From Pasteuria penetrans (GTDB lineage: Bacteria; Bacillota; Bacilli; Thermoactinomycetales; Thermoactinomycetaceae): a DNA stretch of 64,000 nucleotides. Under the pieces are notes generated by a model. It ran no database searches and was not told the origin of the DNA. It saw only the letters and a program-made list of their open reading frames with translations. The stretch is from the NCBI RefSeq assembly GCF_900538055.1, contig NZ_UZAC03000001.1:1364001-1428000 (forward strand). The letters run 5' to 3'. A program made the translations under genes and the position numbers. Shown in pieces: positions 19,480 through 28,267 of the stretch. How positions within the stretch are numbered: the stretch's first letter is position 1; the number at the start of each line of letters is the position of its first letter.

Positions 19480-19932
19480 AGTTACAATCCAGCCACCAGA
19501 CGGAAATCGAAGAGAAGGATGGTTGGACGGGGGGAGAAAATAAAAAAACACGTAAGACCAGATATGAAACTGCACGAGGTAACAAAAATGCCCAATCCCA
19601 TATGGGGGGACTGGGTCCACTACTATGGCACCTTTGATCCCCCACATCTGAGAAAATCTACTACGCAACTTTGATGACAATGTTTTGACTTAGTGGGCTT
19701 ATAAGGGGCCCAATCAATAGCATGCGAAAGGCCAGCAAGTGGATCCAATATATACGAGAAAGGTACGGGAACCGCTTCGTCCATGGGCATATCCATAAGA
19801 CGCTAGGATAGGACCATAAGAGACGCATAATGCGAGAGTAGTACGTTGTTCTGTGGGGAGGAGGGTTGGCTCCGGGTGCCAGCAGCCCTATCCGACGTGG
19901 GGGGGTTGACTGAGATGCCGGCCCTACTCGAC
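19480..19932 (+). pseudogene. group II intron RT C-terminal relic plus domains V and VI
   Basis: On the plus strand, with frameshifts, the translation reads HVRPDMKLHEVTKMPNPI then HYYGTFDPPHLRK, clearly homologous to the C terminus of the reverse transcriptase at 54893-56164. It is followed by a domain V (around 19820-19855, cataatgcgagagtag) and two tandem 36-base domain VI units (19861-19896 and 19897-19932). The ORF is dead. The doubled domain VI parallels the sixfold array in the full intron. Confidence 0.75.
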
Positions 19933-20113
19933 ACCCCCAGCCGATTCCCAGCTTCTCCCTGGTATAGTAAATTCCGTCCCGTAAAGCAAATGTATGAGGT
20001 GGAGAAAAAATACGGTGATGACCCCTTGCACTTTTGGGAACAATGGTGTATCCTTAATGGGTGTTGCCTTGTGCGGGGGCGTTGGCCCTTGTGTTGTTCT
20101 ACGATTGGGAGAT

Positions 20114-20190
20114 GGAGCTGTGGTGTAGAGGCCTAACATGCCTGCCTGTCACGCAGGAGATCGCGGGTTCGAATCCCGTCAGCTCCGCCA
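20114..20190 (+). tRNA. tRNA-Asp (GTC)
   Basis: A full cloverleaf: acceptor GGAGCTG/CAGCTCC, anticodon loop CTGTCAC with anticodon GTC, T arm GCGGGTTCGAATCCCGT, and an encoded CCA. First of three clustered tRNA genes. Confidence 0.95.
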
Positions 20191-20219
20191 TTTCTTGGCT
20201 GTGTTCCATAGGGGTATGT

Positions 20220-20292
20220 GGGCCCATAGCTCAGTCGGTAGAGCAGTCGGCTCATAACCGATAGGTCACAGGTTCGAGTCCTGTTGGGCCCA
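20220..20292 (+). tRNA. tRNA-Met (CAT)
   Basis: Acceptor GGGCCCA/TGGGCCC, D arm with AGCTCAGTCGGTAGAGC, anticodon loop CTCATAA (CAT), T arm ACAGGTTCGAGTCCTGT. CCA is not encoded. It pairs at the first acceptor position, so it is an elongator Met (or Ile2) rather than an initiator. Confidence 0.93.
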
Positions 20293-20378
20293 TGGCCACT
20301 GTTTTGTATGCGTTCAGGGAATGAAGTTGTTCCTTAAGCGCGTTTTGTCGTGTTCGGGGTTGTGTGTTTTCCTTTCTA

Positions 20379-20450
20379 GGACAGTTAGCTCAGGGGGAGA
20401 GCGCTTCCCTGACACGGAAGAGGTCGTAGGTTCGATTCCTATACTGTCCA
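20379..20450 (+). tRNA. tRNA-Val (GAC)
   Basis: Acceptor GGACAGT/ACTGTCC, anticodon loop CTGACAC with anticodon GAC, T arm GTAGGTTCGATTCCTAT. CCA is not encoded. Last of the Asp-Met-Val cluster. Confidence 0.93.
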
Positions 20451-20758
20451 TTTCTGTATTTTTGGTTATTTTCAGTTTGTTGTGGGTTGGGTTCTGTTTG
20501 ATTCGCCATGGGTCTCTTAGGTTATGTAGTTTTTTCGAAATAGGGGATTCCGGGGATAATTTTGTAGCCCCTGATGCTGTCACGATTCTGTAGTATCAGA
20601 CAGCATCAGGTTTCTCTGTGTTTGTCATTCAGCAGTTTACTTTTATTACCCAGGACATGATCTGGGATCATTGAGGTTGGATTGAACAGGGTAATCTCTC
20701 CTTATGGTGATTGTTGATATTGGATTCAGTTTTGATCATTGTTATTTTGCTGTGGAAT

Positions 20759-22474
20759 TTATGATTTGTTCCCGAATAGATTTTTCAATTTCCTCACACC
20801 ATAATCAATGACATCAGGATAAGGTCCAAGAAGTTCTGTGAGAAAACTCAAAGGCCCAGAATCAAATCTTTTCATCTTTTGTTTTTTGTACTCTGTATCC
20901 TGTCCAAAATCCGCGATCGACCGGTATCCGTTGTTGAAGGCACTTATGGGTACATCTACTGTTGCACCTACAAGGTTCCCACCAGGATCCCTGTTCATAC
21001 CCTCCTTTAATTTCTCCCATTCCCCCTCTTCAGAAAGGTTGTTTACCCATCTTGTAATAGCGTTGCCCGAATTACTACCATAGTTCGTTTTATTTTTCTC
21101 ACTATCGCCATTGTTTTCCGTATTGCTGCTTTCGTTTTTGTTTATGCCTGATTCTGACCCCTCTTCCTTACTACCACTATTGTCTTTCATATTGCTACTT
21201 CCGTTTTTGTTTATGCCTGATTTTGACCCCTCTTCCTTTATGGGTTTTTCTGTATTTCCTATATCCTTGAAAGACTCCCATTGATTAGACCCAGATGCTG
21301 TCTTCACGGCTTGGTCTGTTTTCAATTGATTATCTTCGAAAGGTACATTCACAATTCCCCCGTCACTCAATTCCGTTCGGACATCTATGCGCTTCCCGTC
21401 TTCGCTTACGTACGCTGTTTTGAATTTCCCCCCCGAAAACTTCTCCGCTTCTTCTTTCATTTTTGAATCTATTTCCTCGGTCTGTTTCTGTAAGCCTTGT
21501 CCTTGTTTATCCGCTGGTTTATTTGATTCTTTTTTCTCACTATCGCCATTATCCTTCATATTGCTACCTCCGTTTTTGTTTATGCCCAATGTTTGAATCC
21601 CATTCCTGAGAATTTCGCGCCCCTCGCTATCTGTTAGTTCCGTGTTGAAATCATATTTTTTATATAATTCATCCATTTTTGTCATGAATCCTGTGTAGTT
21701 AGGATCATTATTTTTCTCATCTTCGATCAGTGATTTTTTGATTTTCATTTCGTCCTCATCATTTTGGGCATTGGACGTTAATTTTTTTTTGAGGTCCCTC
21801 ACTTTCAATTCCAATTCTTGTTGCTTAATTTTTAAATCCTGAAAGTCTTTGTTCTTGTTGTGTATTGCCACATAAAGGGCTATCGCGGTGCTTCCCACTG
21901 CCGATATGGGAAAGAGGTTCTTTTTCACCCATCGACCGGGATTACGTTGCTTGTTTTTCTGGACCATTCTACCTGCGGTCTTGCTAATTAAGTTTTCTCT
22001 TAGTTTTGTCAATTCCTCAGGGTTCAGAGTTTTGGCTGTCCTTTTGTATTCCTCGGATTCAAAAATCTTTGTAAGGGCAGGTTTCCCACTGTCACCCTTT
22101 CCTATCCGTTGTGGTAGGGAATTTTCGTCCCCGGTTTTTTTTGTTCCCGGTATGCCCTCTTCTGCCGTTTGTTGCGGTGAGGTTTTGTTATCATTCCGGG
22201 TGGTTTCTGTTTTCGATTTATGTCCTGTTGATGGTTGTGATAGGGGGGCATCGTCCCGAGTTGCATGTGTTTGTGTTGATTCGCCTGTTTTTTCTCGTGG
22301 CGCCATGCGTGCCCTTTCTGTTACTCTGGGTCTTTCGACTGCCCCCCTCAATCCCGCCCTCATCAAAGATCCCAAACCGAAAAAAAATGCGTTTGTATTG
22401 TCCGGTACTGCAAGACTTAGAGATAATGAGCTAACAAGGAATATTGATATTATTTTTTTATTTTTGTTATTCAT
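20759..22474 (-). CDS. large secreted protein joining modules A and B
   Basis: 571 residues from the ATG at 22474, with gggggg about 11 bases upstream. It has a signal peptide (KKIISIFLVSSLSLSLAV), then a Thr/Gln-rich linker. Next comes module A: EEYKRTAKTLNPEELTKLRE, NPGRWVKKNLFPIS, one membrane segment (VGSTAIALYVAIH) and a coiled coil, nearly identical in places to the 16850 protein. A long hydrophilic middle follows with repeated GINKNGSSNMKDN-type units and KPADKQGQGLQKQ. Last is module B (WVNNLSEEGEWEKLKEG to RKLKNLFGN), matching the 15816 protein. Function is unknown. The single membrane segment and coiled coil suggest a surface-anchored protein or one that assembles with its paralogues. 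Confidence 0.8.
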   Translation of the reverse strand: MNNKNKKIISIFLVSSLSLSLAVPDNTNAFFFGLGSLMRAGLRGAVERPRVTERARMAPREKTGESTQTHATRDDAPLSQPSTGHKSKTETTRNDNKTSPQQTAEEGIPGTKKTGDENSLPQRIGKGDSGKPALTKIFESEEYKRTAKTLNPEELTKLRENLISKTAGRMVQKNKQRNPGRWVKKNLFPISAVGSTAIALYVAIHNKNKDFQDLKIKQQELELKVRDLKKKLTSNAQNDEDEMKIKKSLIEDEKNNDPNYTGFMTKMDELYKKYDFNTELTDSEGREILRNGIQTLGINKNGGSNMKDNGDSEKKESNKPADKQGQGLQKQTEEIDSKMKEEAEKFSGGKFKTAYVSEDGKRIDVRTELSDGGIVNVPFEDNQLKTDQAVKTASGSNQWESFKDIGNTEKPIKEEGSKSGINKNGSSNMKDNSGSKEEGSESGINKNESSNTENNGDSEKNKTNYGSNSGNAITRWVNNLSEEGEWEKLKEGMNRDPGGNLVGATVDVPISAFNNGYRSIADFGQDTEYKKQKMKRFDSGPLSFLTELLGPYPDVIDYGVRKLKNLFGNKS

Positions 22475-22599
22475 GAACAATATACCCCCCTTTTCAAAAT
22501 ATATTTAATAATATGATTATATCATATATATATATATTATTATTCAAAGTATTCATTTTTTATAATTTTTATTATTTTGTAAGTTATTTACATTAAAAG

Positions 22600-22659
22600 G
22601 TGGGTTGCATCCCAAATTTGGTATCAGGACTCCAACACCAAATTTGGGATGCAACCCAC
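22600..22659. repeat. perfect 23-base inverted repeat
   Basis: Arms at 22600-22622 and 22637-22659 (core ttgcatcccaaatttgg) with a 14-base spacer. The arm core also occurs once at 26381-26402. It could form a terminator stem for the upstream region, but its recurrence elsewhere points to a mobile-element terminal repeat. Confidence 0.7.
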
Positions 22660-22804
22660 TTTCCATTTTTATTTGAACCCCAGAGGACAATTATGAACCC
22701 TGTTAACCGAACCATCACCATATTATATTAATAGTAAATTACATAAAATTTTAATTTAAACCTAAAATACACAAAGAAAGACCCCCCGGCACAGGCCTCT
22801 ATAG

Positions 22805-22836
22805 AAAAAGTGGATACCCCCTGGTATCCACTTTTT
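22805..22836. terminator. bidirectional terminator after the L,D-transpeptidase
   Basis: aaaaagtggatacc pairs perfectly with ggtatccacttttt round a 4-base loop. It has A-rich and T-rich flanks on both sides and lies 42 bases past the transpeptidase stop. Confidence 0.85.
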
Positions 22837-22878
22837 AGCCCTCTCTACACCATTCTCAGATGATGGTTTTCCTCCTTA

Positions 22879-23694
22879 CTACTTGTTCCCCCCTTCATCA
22901 TCTCCATTATCTTTTGCCTTGCCGCCTCCATCATCTTTTGCCTTGCTGCCTTCATTATCTTTTGCCTTGCTGCCCTCATTATCTTTCGTCTTGCTGCCTT
23001 CATTATCTTTCGCCTTGCTGCCCTCATTATCTTTCGCCTTGCTGCCTTCATTATCTTTTGCCTTGCTGCCCTCATTATCTTTTGTCTTGCTGCCTTCATT
23101 ATCTTTTGCCTTGTTGCCCTCATTATCTTTTGCCTTGCTGCCCTCATTATCTTTTGTCTTGCTGCCTCCTTTCTCATCCTGATCTCCCATGTTCTCACTA
23201 TCCTTCTCACTACCCTGCACAGTACGAACCAATGTACCCTCAGAAACCCTACCGTACAATTCCTCCGCATCCCTATTCAACATACGTATGCAACCATGAG
23301 ACACCTTAGCATGCTTCATAACAAGATCCGGACTACTAGTTCCGTGAATAGCTACCCCATCTCCACCTTGCAAAGGCATGAAAACAGAACCAAACGGATT
23401 ACCCTTTGCGCAACCCTCATACAAAATCTCTCTTGTGCTCTTGTCCCTGAACGGATGGCACCGCTCTTTATACGATATACTAAACACGCCCGCCGGTGTT
23501 TTAGTGCTATCCTTTCCTGTAACCACAGGGAATTCCCTCTGTAGTTTCTTTCCCTCATATAATTTCAATATATTTTCCTTAAGATCAACTACTATATGAG
23601 TCCCTTTAGAATAGAAATTGCTTTCTGCGAAGGCAATCGATAAAAATGAAAAGCTGCACGACAAAGAAACCAAACACAACAAAAATTTATTCAT
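22879..23694 (-). CDS. secreted L,D-transpeptidase with octapeptide-repeat tail
   Basis: 271 residues. It has a signal peptide (FLLCLVSLSCSFSFLSIAFA). Residues about 30-160 are a YkuD catalytic domain: His117 in AIHGTS and the active-site Cys135 in SHGCIRM, preceded by TPAGVFSI. It should form 3-3 peptidoglycan cross-links or attach proteins to the wall. Residues 179-266 are eleven tandem KAKDNEGS-type octapeptides, highly charged and disordered, which could extend through the wall. No LysM domain is present, unlike many spore-former homologues. The start has a gggggt about 10 bases upstream, and a terminator follows the stop. Confidence 0.88.
   Translation of the reverse strand: MNKFLLCLVSLSCSFSFLSIAFAESNFYSKGTHIVVDLKENILKLYEGKKLQREFPVVTGKDSTKTPAGVFSISYKERCHPFRDKSTREILYEGCAKGNPFGSVFMPLQGGDGVAIHGTSSPDLVMKHAKVSHGCIRMLNRDAEELYGRVSEGTLVRTVQGSEKDSENMGDQDEKGGSKTKDNEGSKAKDNEGNKAKDNEGSKTKDNEGSKAKDNEGSKAKDNEGSKAKDNEGSKTKDNEGSKAKDNEGSKAKDDGGGKAKDNGDDEGGNK
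22897..23160 (-). repeat. 24-base in-frame tandem repeat
   Basis: Eleven units of 24 bases encode the KAKDNEGS tail of the L,D-transpeptidase. Only a few positions vary (Ala/Thr, Ser/Asn), so copy number is likely unstable. Confidence 0.88.
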
Positions 23695-24168
23695 AAACTT
23701 ATGACCCCCATCCTATTTTTAGCATATATGGATCCCGAAACCAACCCCAAATCCAATGATATTCCTTCACCTCATGGAACACAACAACTTATATTTTTTT
23801 ATTTAATGATAACTTATTTATATTTATTTTATATTTATTTTATATTTATATATAAACATATAAATATATATATGTATATAGTAAAATATTATATTAAATA
23901 GGGATACGACTATAGGCATAGACAAATATAGGCCGGAAACCCTATCCCCATCTATCCCATTCGGGTCTCCGCTGTTCATAGCGGGTAGATGAACGACGAC
24001 TCTTTAGCATGAATTTTTTTATAGGAATCGGGTGGGCAAATATGTTTATGAGGTGACGTATTAGAAAACGAATAAGATGCTTGCTAGAGAGCACCTATCT
24101 GATGACTGTAAAATTAAGGATCATAGTCCCCTAGTTTGATAGTTATTTAAGAAAACAACAAAAAAATT
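23695..24168. other. AT-rich intergenic region
   Basis: 23790-23900 is nearly pure A/T with short TATA/TTTA repeats. The only structured part is the 32-base repeat at 23963-23994. No gene is supported. Confidence 0.45.
23963..23994. repeat. 32-base repeat, possible ISL3-type end (left)
   Basis: Starts gggtctccgctgttcatagc and recurs in inverted orientation at 31982-32013 with one mismatch in 32. The right copy lies 390 bases beyond an ISL3-type transposase fragment, so these may be terminal inverted repeats. Confidence 0.6.
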
Positions 24169-24253
24169 AGGTCATTAGCCCCTCCTCTGCTATAATGCTC
24201 CATAGAGAACCCTCAAATTCCTATGGAAAAGCAGGTGTTAGAGCTAATGACCT
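24169..24253 (+). promoter_or_regulatory. promoter bracketed by an 11-base inverted repeat
   Basis: Perfect arms aggtcattagc (24169-24179) and gctaatgacct (24243-24253) flank a TATAAT at 24191-24196; the second arm lies within the first codons of the 24223 gene. The left arm overlaps the expected -35 region. It could be a two-site operator, or a leader stem hiding the start codon. Confidence 0.45.
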
Positions 24254-24897
24254 ACCCCCACTCTATCACAAATCCCCTTGGCAGTATAGACAGCGTAATA
24301 TCTTATGTTGAAGTCGGTTTATCGGACGTACCCAAACACTGTGAACGCATTTTCCAGAGTAGGGTTCGGGACCTTTCCGAGGTTCTTCTGAACATGAACC
24401 CCAACAAGGATTTGGATCCCGAGTCCGTCGTAGAGAGCATTCAATTTTTGTCTGCTAACAAAAATAAATTGCAAACCACCTATTGGGCCAAGGATTTTAT
24501 AACCACAAAGATATTGCTTGAAGCGGTGATTGGGAAGTTACGGAATCTTGGCTTTAGTGATATAGATATTTTTGAGTGGATAGCCAGAACACTCAAGGAA
24601 GCTCTAGAGGAGGCAGAACCTTCACAAGGATGTGTCATTGGGAACTACTACCTGTGGTTGATGGACCGGATGTGGATTCCACAACAGTTTGGGTATCTTC
24701 CTAAGACAGAGGAGGTCTTTATCGACTATCTGAAACAAAGCTTGTCCATCATGCAGCTATGGGGAATACCCTGTACAGAAGCAGTCCGTGTCGTTGTCCT
24801 AAAAATACAAAGGATCCCCAATCAATACAATCTGCCCTTGACAAGCGCCTATGCCGGGTCTCCGTACTTTAATGGTTACGGAACCAGGAGAACCTAG
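24223..24897 (+). CDS. hypothetical protein
   Basis: 224 residues, soluble, predicted mostly helical, with regular amphipathic stretches (EAVIGKLRNLGFSDIDIFEWI, EVFIDYLKQSLSIMQLWG). No signal peptide, membrane segment or catalytic motif is seen, and I do not recognise a family. The ribosome binding site is weak. It stands alone between an AT-rich stretch and a dead IS256-type transposase, within a region bounded by the 32-base inverted repeats, so it may be mobile cargo. Confidence 0.55.
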   Translation: MEKQVLELMTYPHSITNPLGSIDSVISYVEVGLSDVPKHCERIFQSRVRDLSEVLLNMNPNKDLDPESVVESIQFLSANKNKLQTTYWAKDFITTKILLEAVIGKLRNLGFSDIDIFEWIARTLKEALEEAEPSQGCVIGNYYLWLMDRMWIPQQFGYLPKTEEVFIDYLKQSLSIMQLWGIPCTEAVRVVVLKIQRIPNQYNLPLTSAYAGSPYFNGYGTRRT

Positions 24898-24994
24898 GAC
24901 GGTCCTATTTTTTTATGGTTAATAGTGAAAAAGACAACGGAGAGAATTGAATCAGCATACCCATACTGCAATGTTTTGCTCAGTATAAATGAAT

Positions 24995-25920
24995 TTAAAA
25001 TTGAATATGTTCCATTCTGAATATGGACCGTAGTTTTTGCAGATTTCGGGTCCAATGAACTATACAACGTTGCCAATCGGACAGGGGGTACTCCTCTTGT
25101 ATGGCCTGTATGAGGCCGTCATGGGCATCTGTAGTGATCAGGGGTATAGTATGTAAACCGCGTGAACGGGAGGTTTTGAAAAACTTTGCGCCAGGTCTGA
25201 ACACATTCTGGTTGATCGATCCCATAGTACAAAATGTCTTGAATGCGAACACCATTTCGATTGCTGAATCCCATGACGATGTACACGGCTACGGATCCCC
25301 TACCACGAACATAAGTGTAGGTGGCATCTGCCTGGACGAAGCTATAGCTGTTACCTTGTAGGGAACGTTGATTCCATGCACTTAGATGGGAATCATAATA
25401 GCGTCTAAACCGGCGAGAAAAGAGTGGAGCGCAGGATATCACTATTGCATAACAACGGGGATCGTCTCGACAAATCCTGCAGAGATACACAATCAGCACG
25501 GAGGGGGTACAATTTCTCCAACCAACAGTGGGTATATCTCTGATAACGCTCCACAAGAACGGATTCGAATCTTCCCTTCCGTACTATAGGAAAGAAAATC
25601 GTGATGAAACCGCAACCTGTCTGTATGGTTCTTTTCCTGTAACCGTTTCTGCGAATCATCCTACCGGAACTGCCAGGACTCCTCTCTCGCAGCTCCTATC
25701 TTCGATAATGATCGCACTCATGATCGACTAACCACTCAAAAGCCTTGGAAAAATCATGTAAACCAATATTGGAATTCTGGGAAAGCTCTCTCTCCAAATG
25801 CAAAATAGCTTCTTTTAACGAACTCCCGCTTTTTTGTAGATATTTCAATCGGTATCGTAAGAAAGAGCGCATATCCTTTTCACATGTCCAGTGAACGGGG
25901 CCAGAATTTTGATAACTCAT
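24995..25920 (-). pseudogene. IS256-type (Mutator) transposase, frameshifted
   Basis: Four consecutive minus-strand frames together make one broken transposase. The start at 25920 encodes an N-terminal helical part. Next comes RRNGYRKRTIQTGCGFITI with RKGRFESVLVERYQR, the IS256-family N-terminal pattern. Then YVRGRGSVAVYIVMGF, from the strand after the first catalytic Asp (here ADATY), and finally TTDAHDGLIQAI with DWQRCIVHWTRNL, holding the second Asp. The C-terminal part with the catalytic Glu is missing. At least three frameshifts mean it is inactive. Confidence 0.8.
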
Positions 25921-26380
25921 GGTGTTATGTCACCCTATCTATTATAAATTTAATAATAGATGTTGTAATATGTACAAGTAATTTTGTCTATGATATTTTT
26001 GGGATCGCACAATAAGAAACAAGATAGGTAGGGAACCTTGGGATCACCACTAGTTTGGGGAAACACAAGTAATGGTTGGGGGGCGAAGGGCCCTTTTCAG
26101 GGAAAGAGGGATCCGTTGGGGCTCTCTGCGCGAGGGGAACAAGGATCCGGAGGAAAAGATTTGCCCCTCGCAAAGGATTTCAACCAGGAGTACTAAAAAA
26201 GGTCCAACAGAGGGGTTCTACGCGAGGGAAAAATAATGGGGGAGAATGGATAGATATGGTAATTAGGGTCAATTTAGATTTTATTATATATTAGATTGAA
26301 ATAATTAATAAAAAAATATATTCAGAGACGGGTCATTAGATGACGCGGGGAGGACAAAAAAGGGCCCACTCGGGGCCCTG
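25921..26380. other. intergenic region with no clear gene
   Basis: Sequence after the dead transposase promoter. The frames present have no start signals or recognisable motifs. 26270-26320 is AT-rich. Confidence 0.4.
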
Positions 26381-26402
26381 ACACCAAATTTGGGATGCAA
26401 CC
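26381..26402. repeat. single copy of the 22600-type arm
   Basis: Contains caccaaatttgggatgcaac, the same core as both arms at 22600-22659, here without a partner arm nearby. Confidence 0.6.
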
Positions 26403-26429
26403 GTCTTTGGGAACTATCCTATGTTTTAA

Positions 26430-26590
26430 AATATAATGTATTTATTTATTAATGGAAATACCCATCACATATATTTGTTAGTAAATAGTATACTATGATT
26501 GTATGATAGCAAGTATGAAAACTGGAGTGAACGTGTCTAAACGATCGGCTGGTACTATCTCTCATACTTTTGACCCAACACCCAGAGGGG
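26430..26590. repeat. dispersed inverted repeat R3, copy 2
   Basis: Reverse complement of 18486-18640 with moderate divergence over about 150 bases. The shared part ends in ttttgacccaacaccc, next to the Gln-rich repeat gene. Confidence 0.65.
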
Positions 26591-26631
26591 AAATACCACC
26601 GATCCATAGAATGGTGGGGGATTGGACAGTT

Positions 26632-26752
26632 GTTGCTATTGCCGCTGCTGTTGTTGTTGTCGTTAGCAGTTGTTGCTATTGCCGCTGCTGTTGTTGTTGT
26701 CGTTAGCAGTTGCTTGCTATTGCCGCTGCCGCCGTTGTCATAGCAGTTGTTG
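26632..26752 (-). repeat. 40-base tandem repeat past the Gln-rich stop
   Basis: gccgctgctgttgttgttgt occurs at 26641 and 26681, followed by variants spaced about 36-41 bases apart. The repeat is an untranslated extension of the coding repeat, probably a decayed 3' end. Confidence 0.65.
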
Positions 26753-27691
26753 CTATTGCCGCTGCCGCCGTTGTCGTAGCAGTTGTTGCCGTTGTTCCCG
26801 CAGTTGTTCCCGTTGTTGGTACCATGGTTGTTGTTCCAGTTGTTTGATTTTTTGTTCCAATTGTTGTAGCAGTCGTTCCAGTTCTTGTTTCCACTGTTGG
26901 TACCGTGGTCGTTCCAGTTGTTCCAGTTTTAGTTTAACCAGTGGTTGTTCCAGTTGGTCCAGTTGTCGTAGCAGTTGTTCCCGTTGTTGGTACCATGGTT
27001 GTTGTTCCAGTTGTTTCTGTTGTTTCCGCAGTTGTTCCTGCAGTTGTTCCCATTGGCCGATTTTTTGTTCCACTTGTAGCAGTTGTTGGTACTCTGGTTG
27101 TTGTAGCAGTCGTTCCAGTGGTAGTTTCCGCAGTCGTTGTTCCAGTTGTTCGTCCATTGGGCCGATGTTCTGTAGTTGTTGTTCCAGTTGTTCCTGTTGT
27201 TTCCGCAATTGTTTCCGTTGTTGGTACCCCGGTTGTTGTTCCAGTTGTCCGATTTTTTGATGCAGTTGGCTCGCTTGTTCGACTGTTTGATGCAGTTGTA
27301 GCAGTTGTTGGTACTCCGGTTGTTGTTCCAATTGTTCCTGTGATAGTTTCCGCAGTCGTTGTTCCGATTGTTCCAGTTGTTCGTCTATTGGATCTATGTT
27401 TTGTAGCAGTTGATCGATTTTTTGTTCCAGTTGTTTCACCCCCTGTTTCCTCTGGTGGTACCCTGGTTGTTGTTCCAGTTGTTTGATTTTTTGTTCCAGT
27501 TGTTGTAGACGCTGTTTCCACCATGAACTACTCCTCTGTTGTGCCCCCGACTCATCATAAGATGATAGATTCTGGATATCGGGCCTGGCTAACCTCTGTA
27601 GGGAGGAAGCTGCAGATTTATGGTAAGGGCCCCATAATGTAGGAATGACAAAAAATATGGCGAACGCATATCTCTTATTTATTTTATTCAT
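26753..27691 (-). CDS. secreted Gln-rich repeat protein
   Basis: 312 residues from the ATG at 27691, with ggag about 10 bases upstream. It has a signal peptide (YAFAIFFVIPTLWG, cleaved near SAAS). The rest is built of degenerate repeats of the type EQQPGYQQRKQL, LRKQQEQLEQQ and QLEQKI, giving very high Gln, Glu, Leu and Arg and an almost continuous predicted coiled coil, ending RQRRQRQ. No known domain. Beyond the stop the same type of repeat continues for about 120 bases with a 40-base period (26632-26752), which is not a multiple of three, so the natural C terminus may have been longer. It may be a surface or matrix protein. Confidence 0.65.
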   Translation of the reverse strand: MNKINKRYAFAIFFVIPTLWGPYHKSAASSLQRLARPDIQNLSSYDESGAQQRSSSWWKQRLQQLEQKIKQLEQQPGYHQRKQGVKQLEQKIDQLLQNIDPIDEQLEQSEQRLRKLSQEQLEQQPEYQQLLQLHQTVEQASQLHQKIGQLEQQPGYQQRKQLRKQQEQLEQQLQNIGPMDEQLEQRLRKLPLERLLQQPEYQQLLQVEQKIGQWEQLQEQLRKQQKQLEQQPWYQQREQLLRQLDQLEQPLVKLKLEQLERPRYQQWKQELERLLQQLEQKIKQLEQQPWYQQREQLREQRQQLLRQRRQRQ

Positions 27692-27928
27692 TATAATCGA
27701 CTCCATAATTTTAAAATATATATAACAAATCAAAAAAATCTAATTCAGTGTCGATCAAGGTCAAGCCCTATCCCTTCTCCAGGTAAGGATGACCCATGCG
27801 CACTATTCTAACTTACTTTATGAATTTAAGTCAACCGGAAGCATCCGAAACGGGTATGTGCAGGGAACAAAAATATAGTAAAATCAACAGATCTTGATAA
27901 AATTGATAGTTCGGACGAACTCCCTCTG

Positions 27929-28267
27929 ATGGATCGAAGTCAGAAAAATACCATTATGTACGATGGAGAAGGAAGGGGTGTAGTGTTATCCCCTCAGGAA
28001 CTGAAACGGCTCTGTGCCCTGTGTACATATGGTATCGTTTACATCGATGATACCGCTGCTGTACGTAAAGGAAATGAGTACGTAACCCTCTTTCATGATC
28101 CGATTCATAAGACTGTATTGGCCGTGATCAAGGGGAGGAGTCAAGAAGAACTCGAAAAGAATATCAAGGAGTTCCACCCGGAATTGCTTGAGCTGAAACC
28201 AGCTGCCGTTATTATTGATGGCGCTAGGTCCTATCGTAATTTGGTCATATCCCACTTTCCGCTGTAA
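27929..28267 (+). pseudogene. ISL3-type transposase fragment (central part)
   Basis: 112 residues open with a stop at 28267. The pattern IDDTAAVRKGNEYVTLFHDPIHKTVLAVIKGRSQEEL followed by AAVIIDGARSYRNLVISHFP is the middle of an ISL3 transposase, covering the first two catalytic Asp residues. The N-terminal zinc/HTH part and the C-terminal third are missing. No convincing ribosome binding site precedes it. Confidence 0.7.

Noticed and set aside
22860-23309. Cys/His/Leu-rich plus-strand ORF across the L,D-transpeptidase
   Set aside because: It is an antisense shadow of the 24-base repeat encoding the transpeptidase tail.
26670-27486. Ser/Cys-rich and Val-rich plus-strand ORFs
   Set aside because: They are complements of the Gln codons in the Gln-rich protein gene; no start signals.
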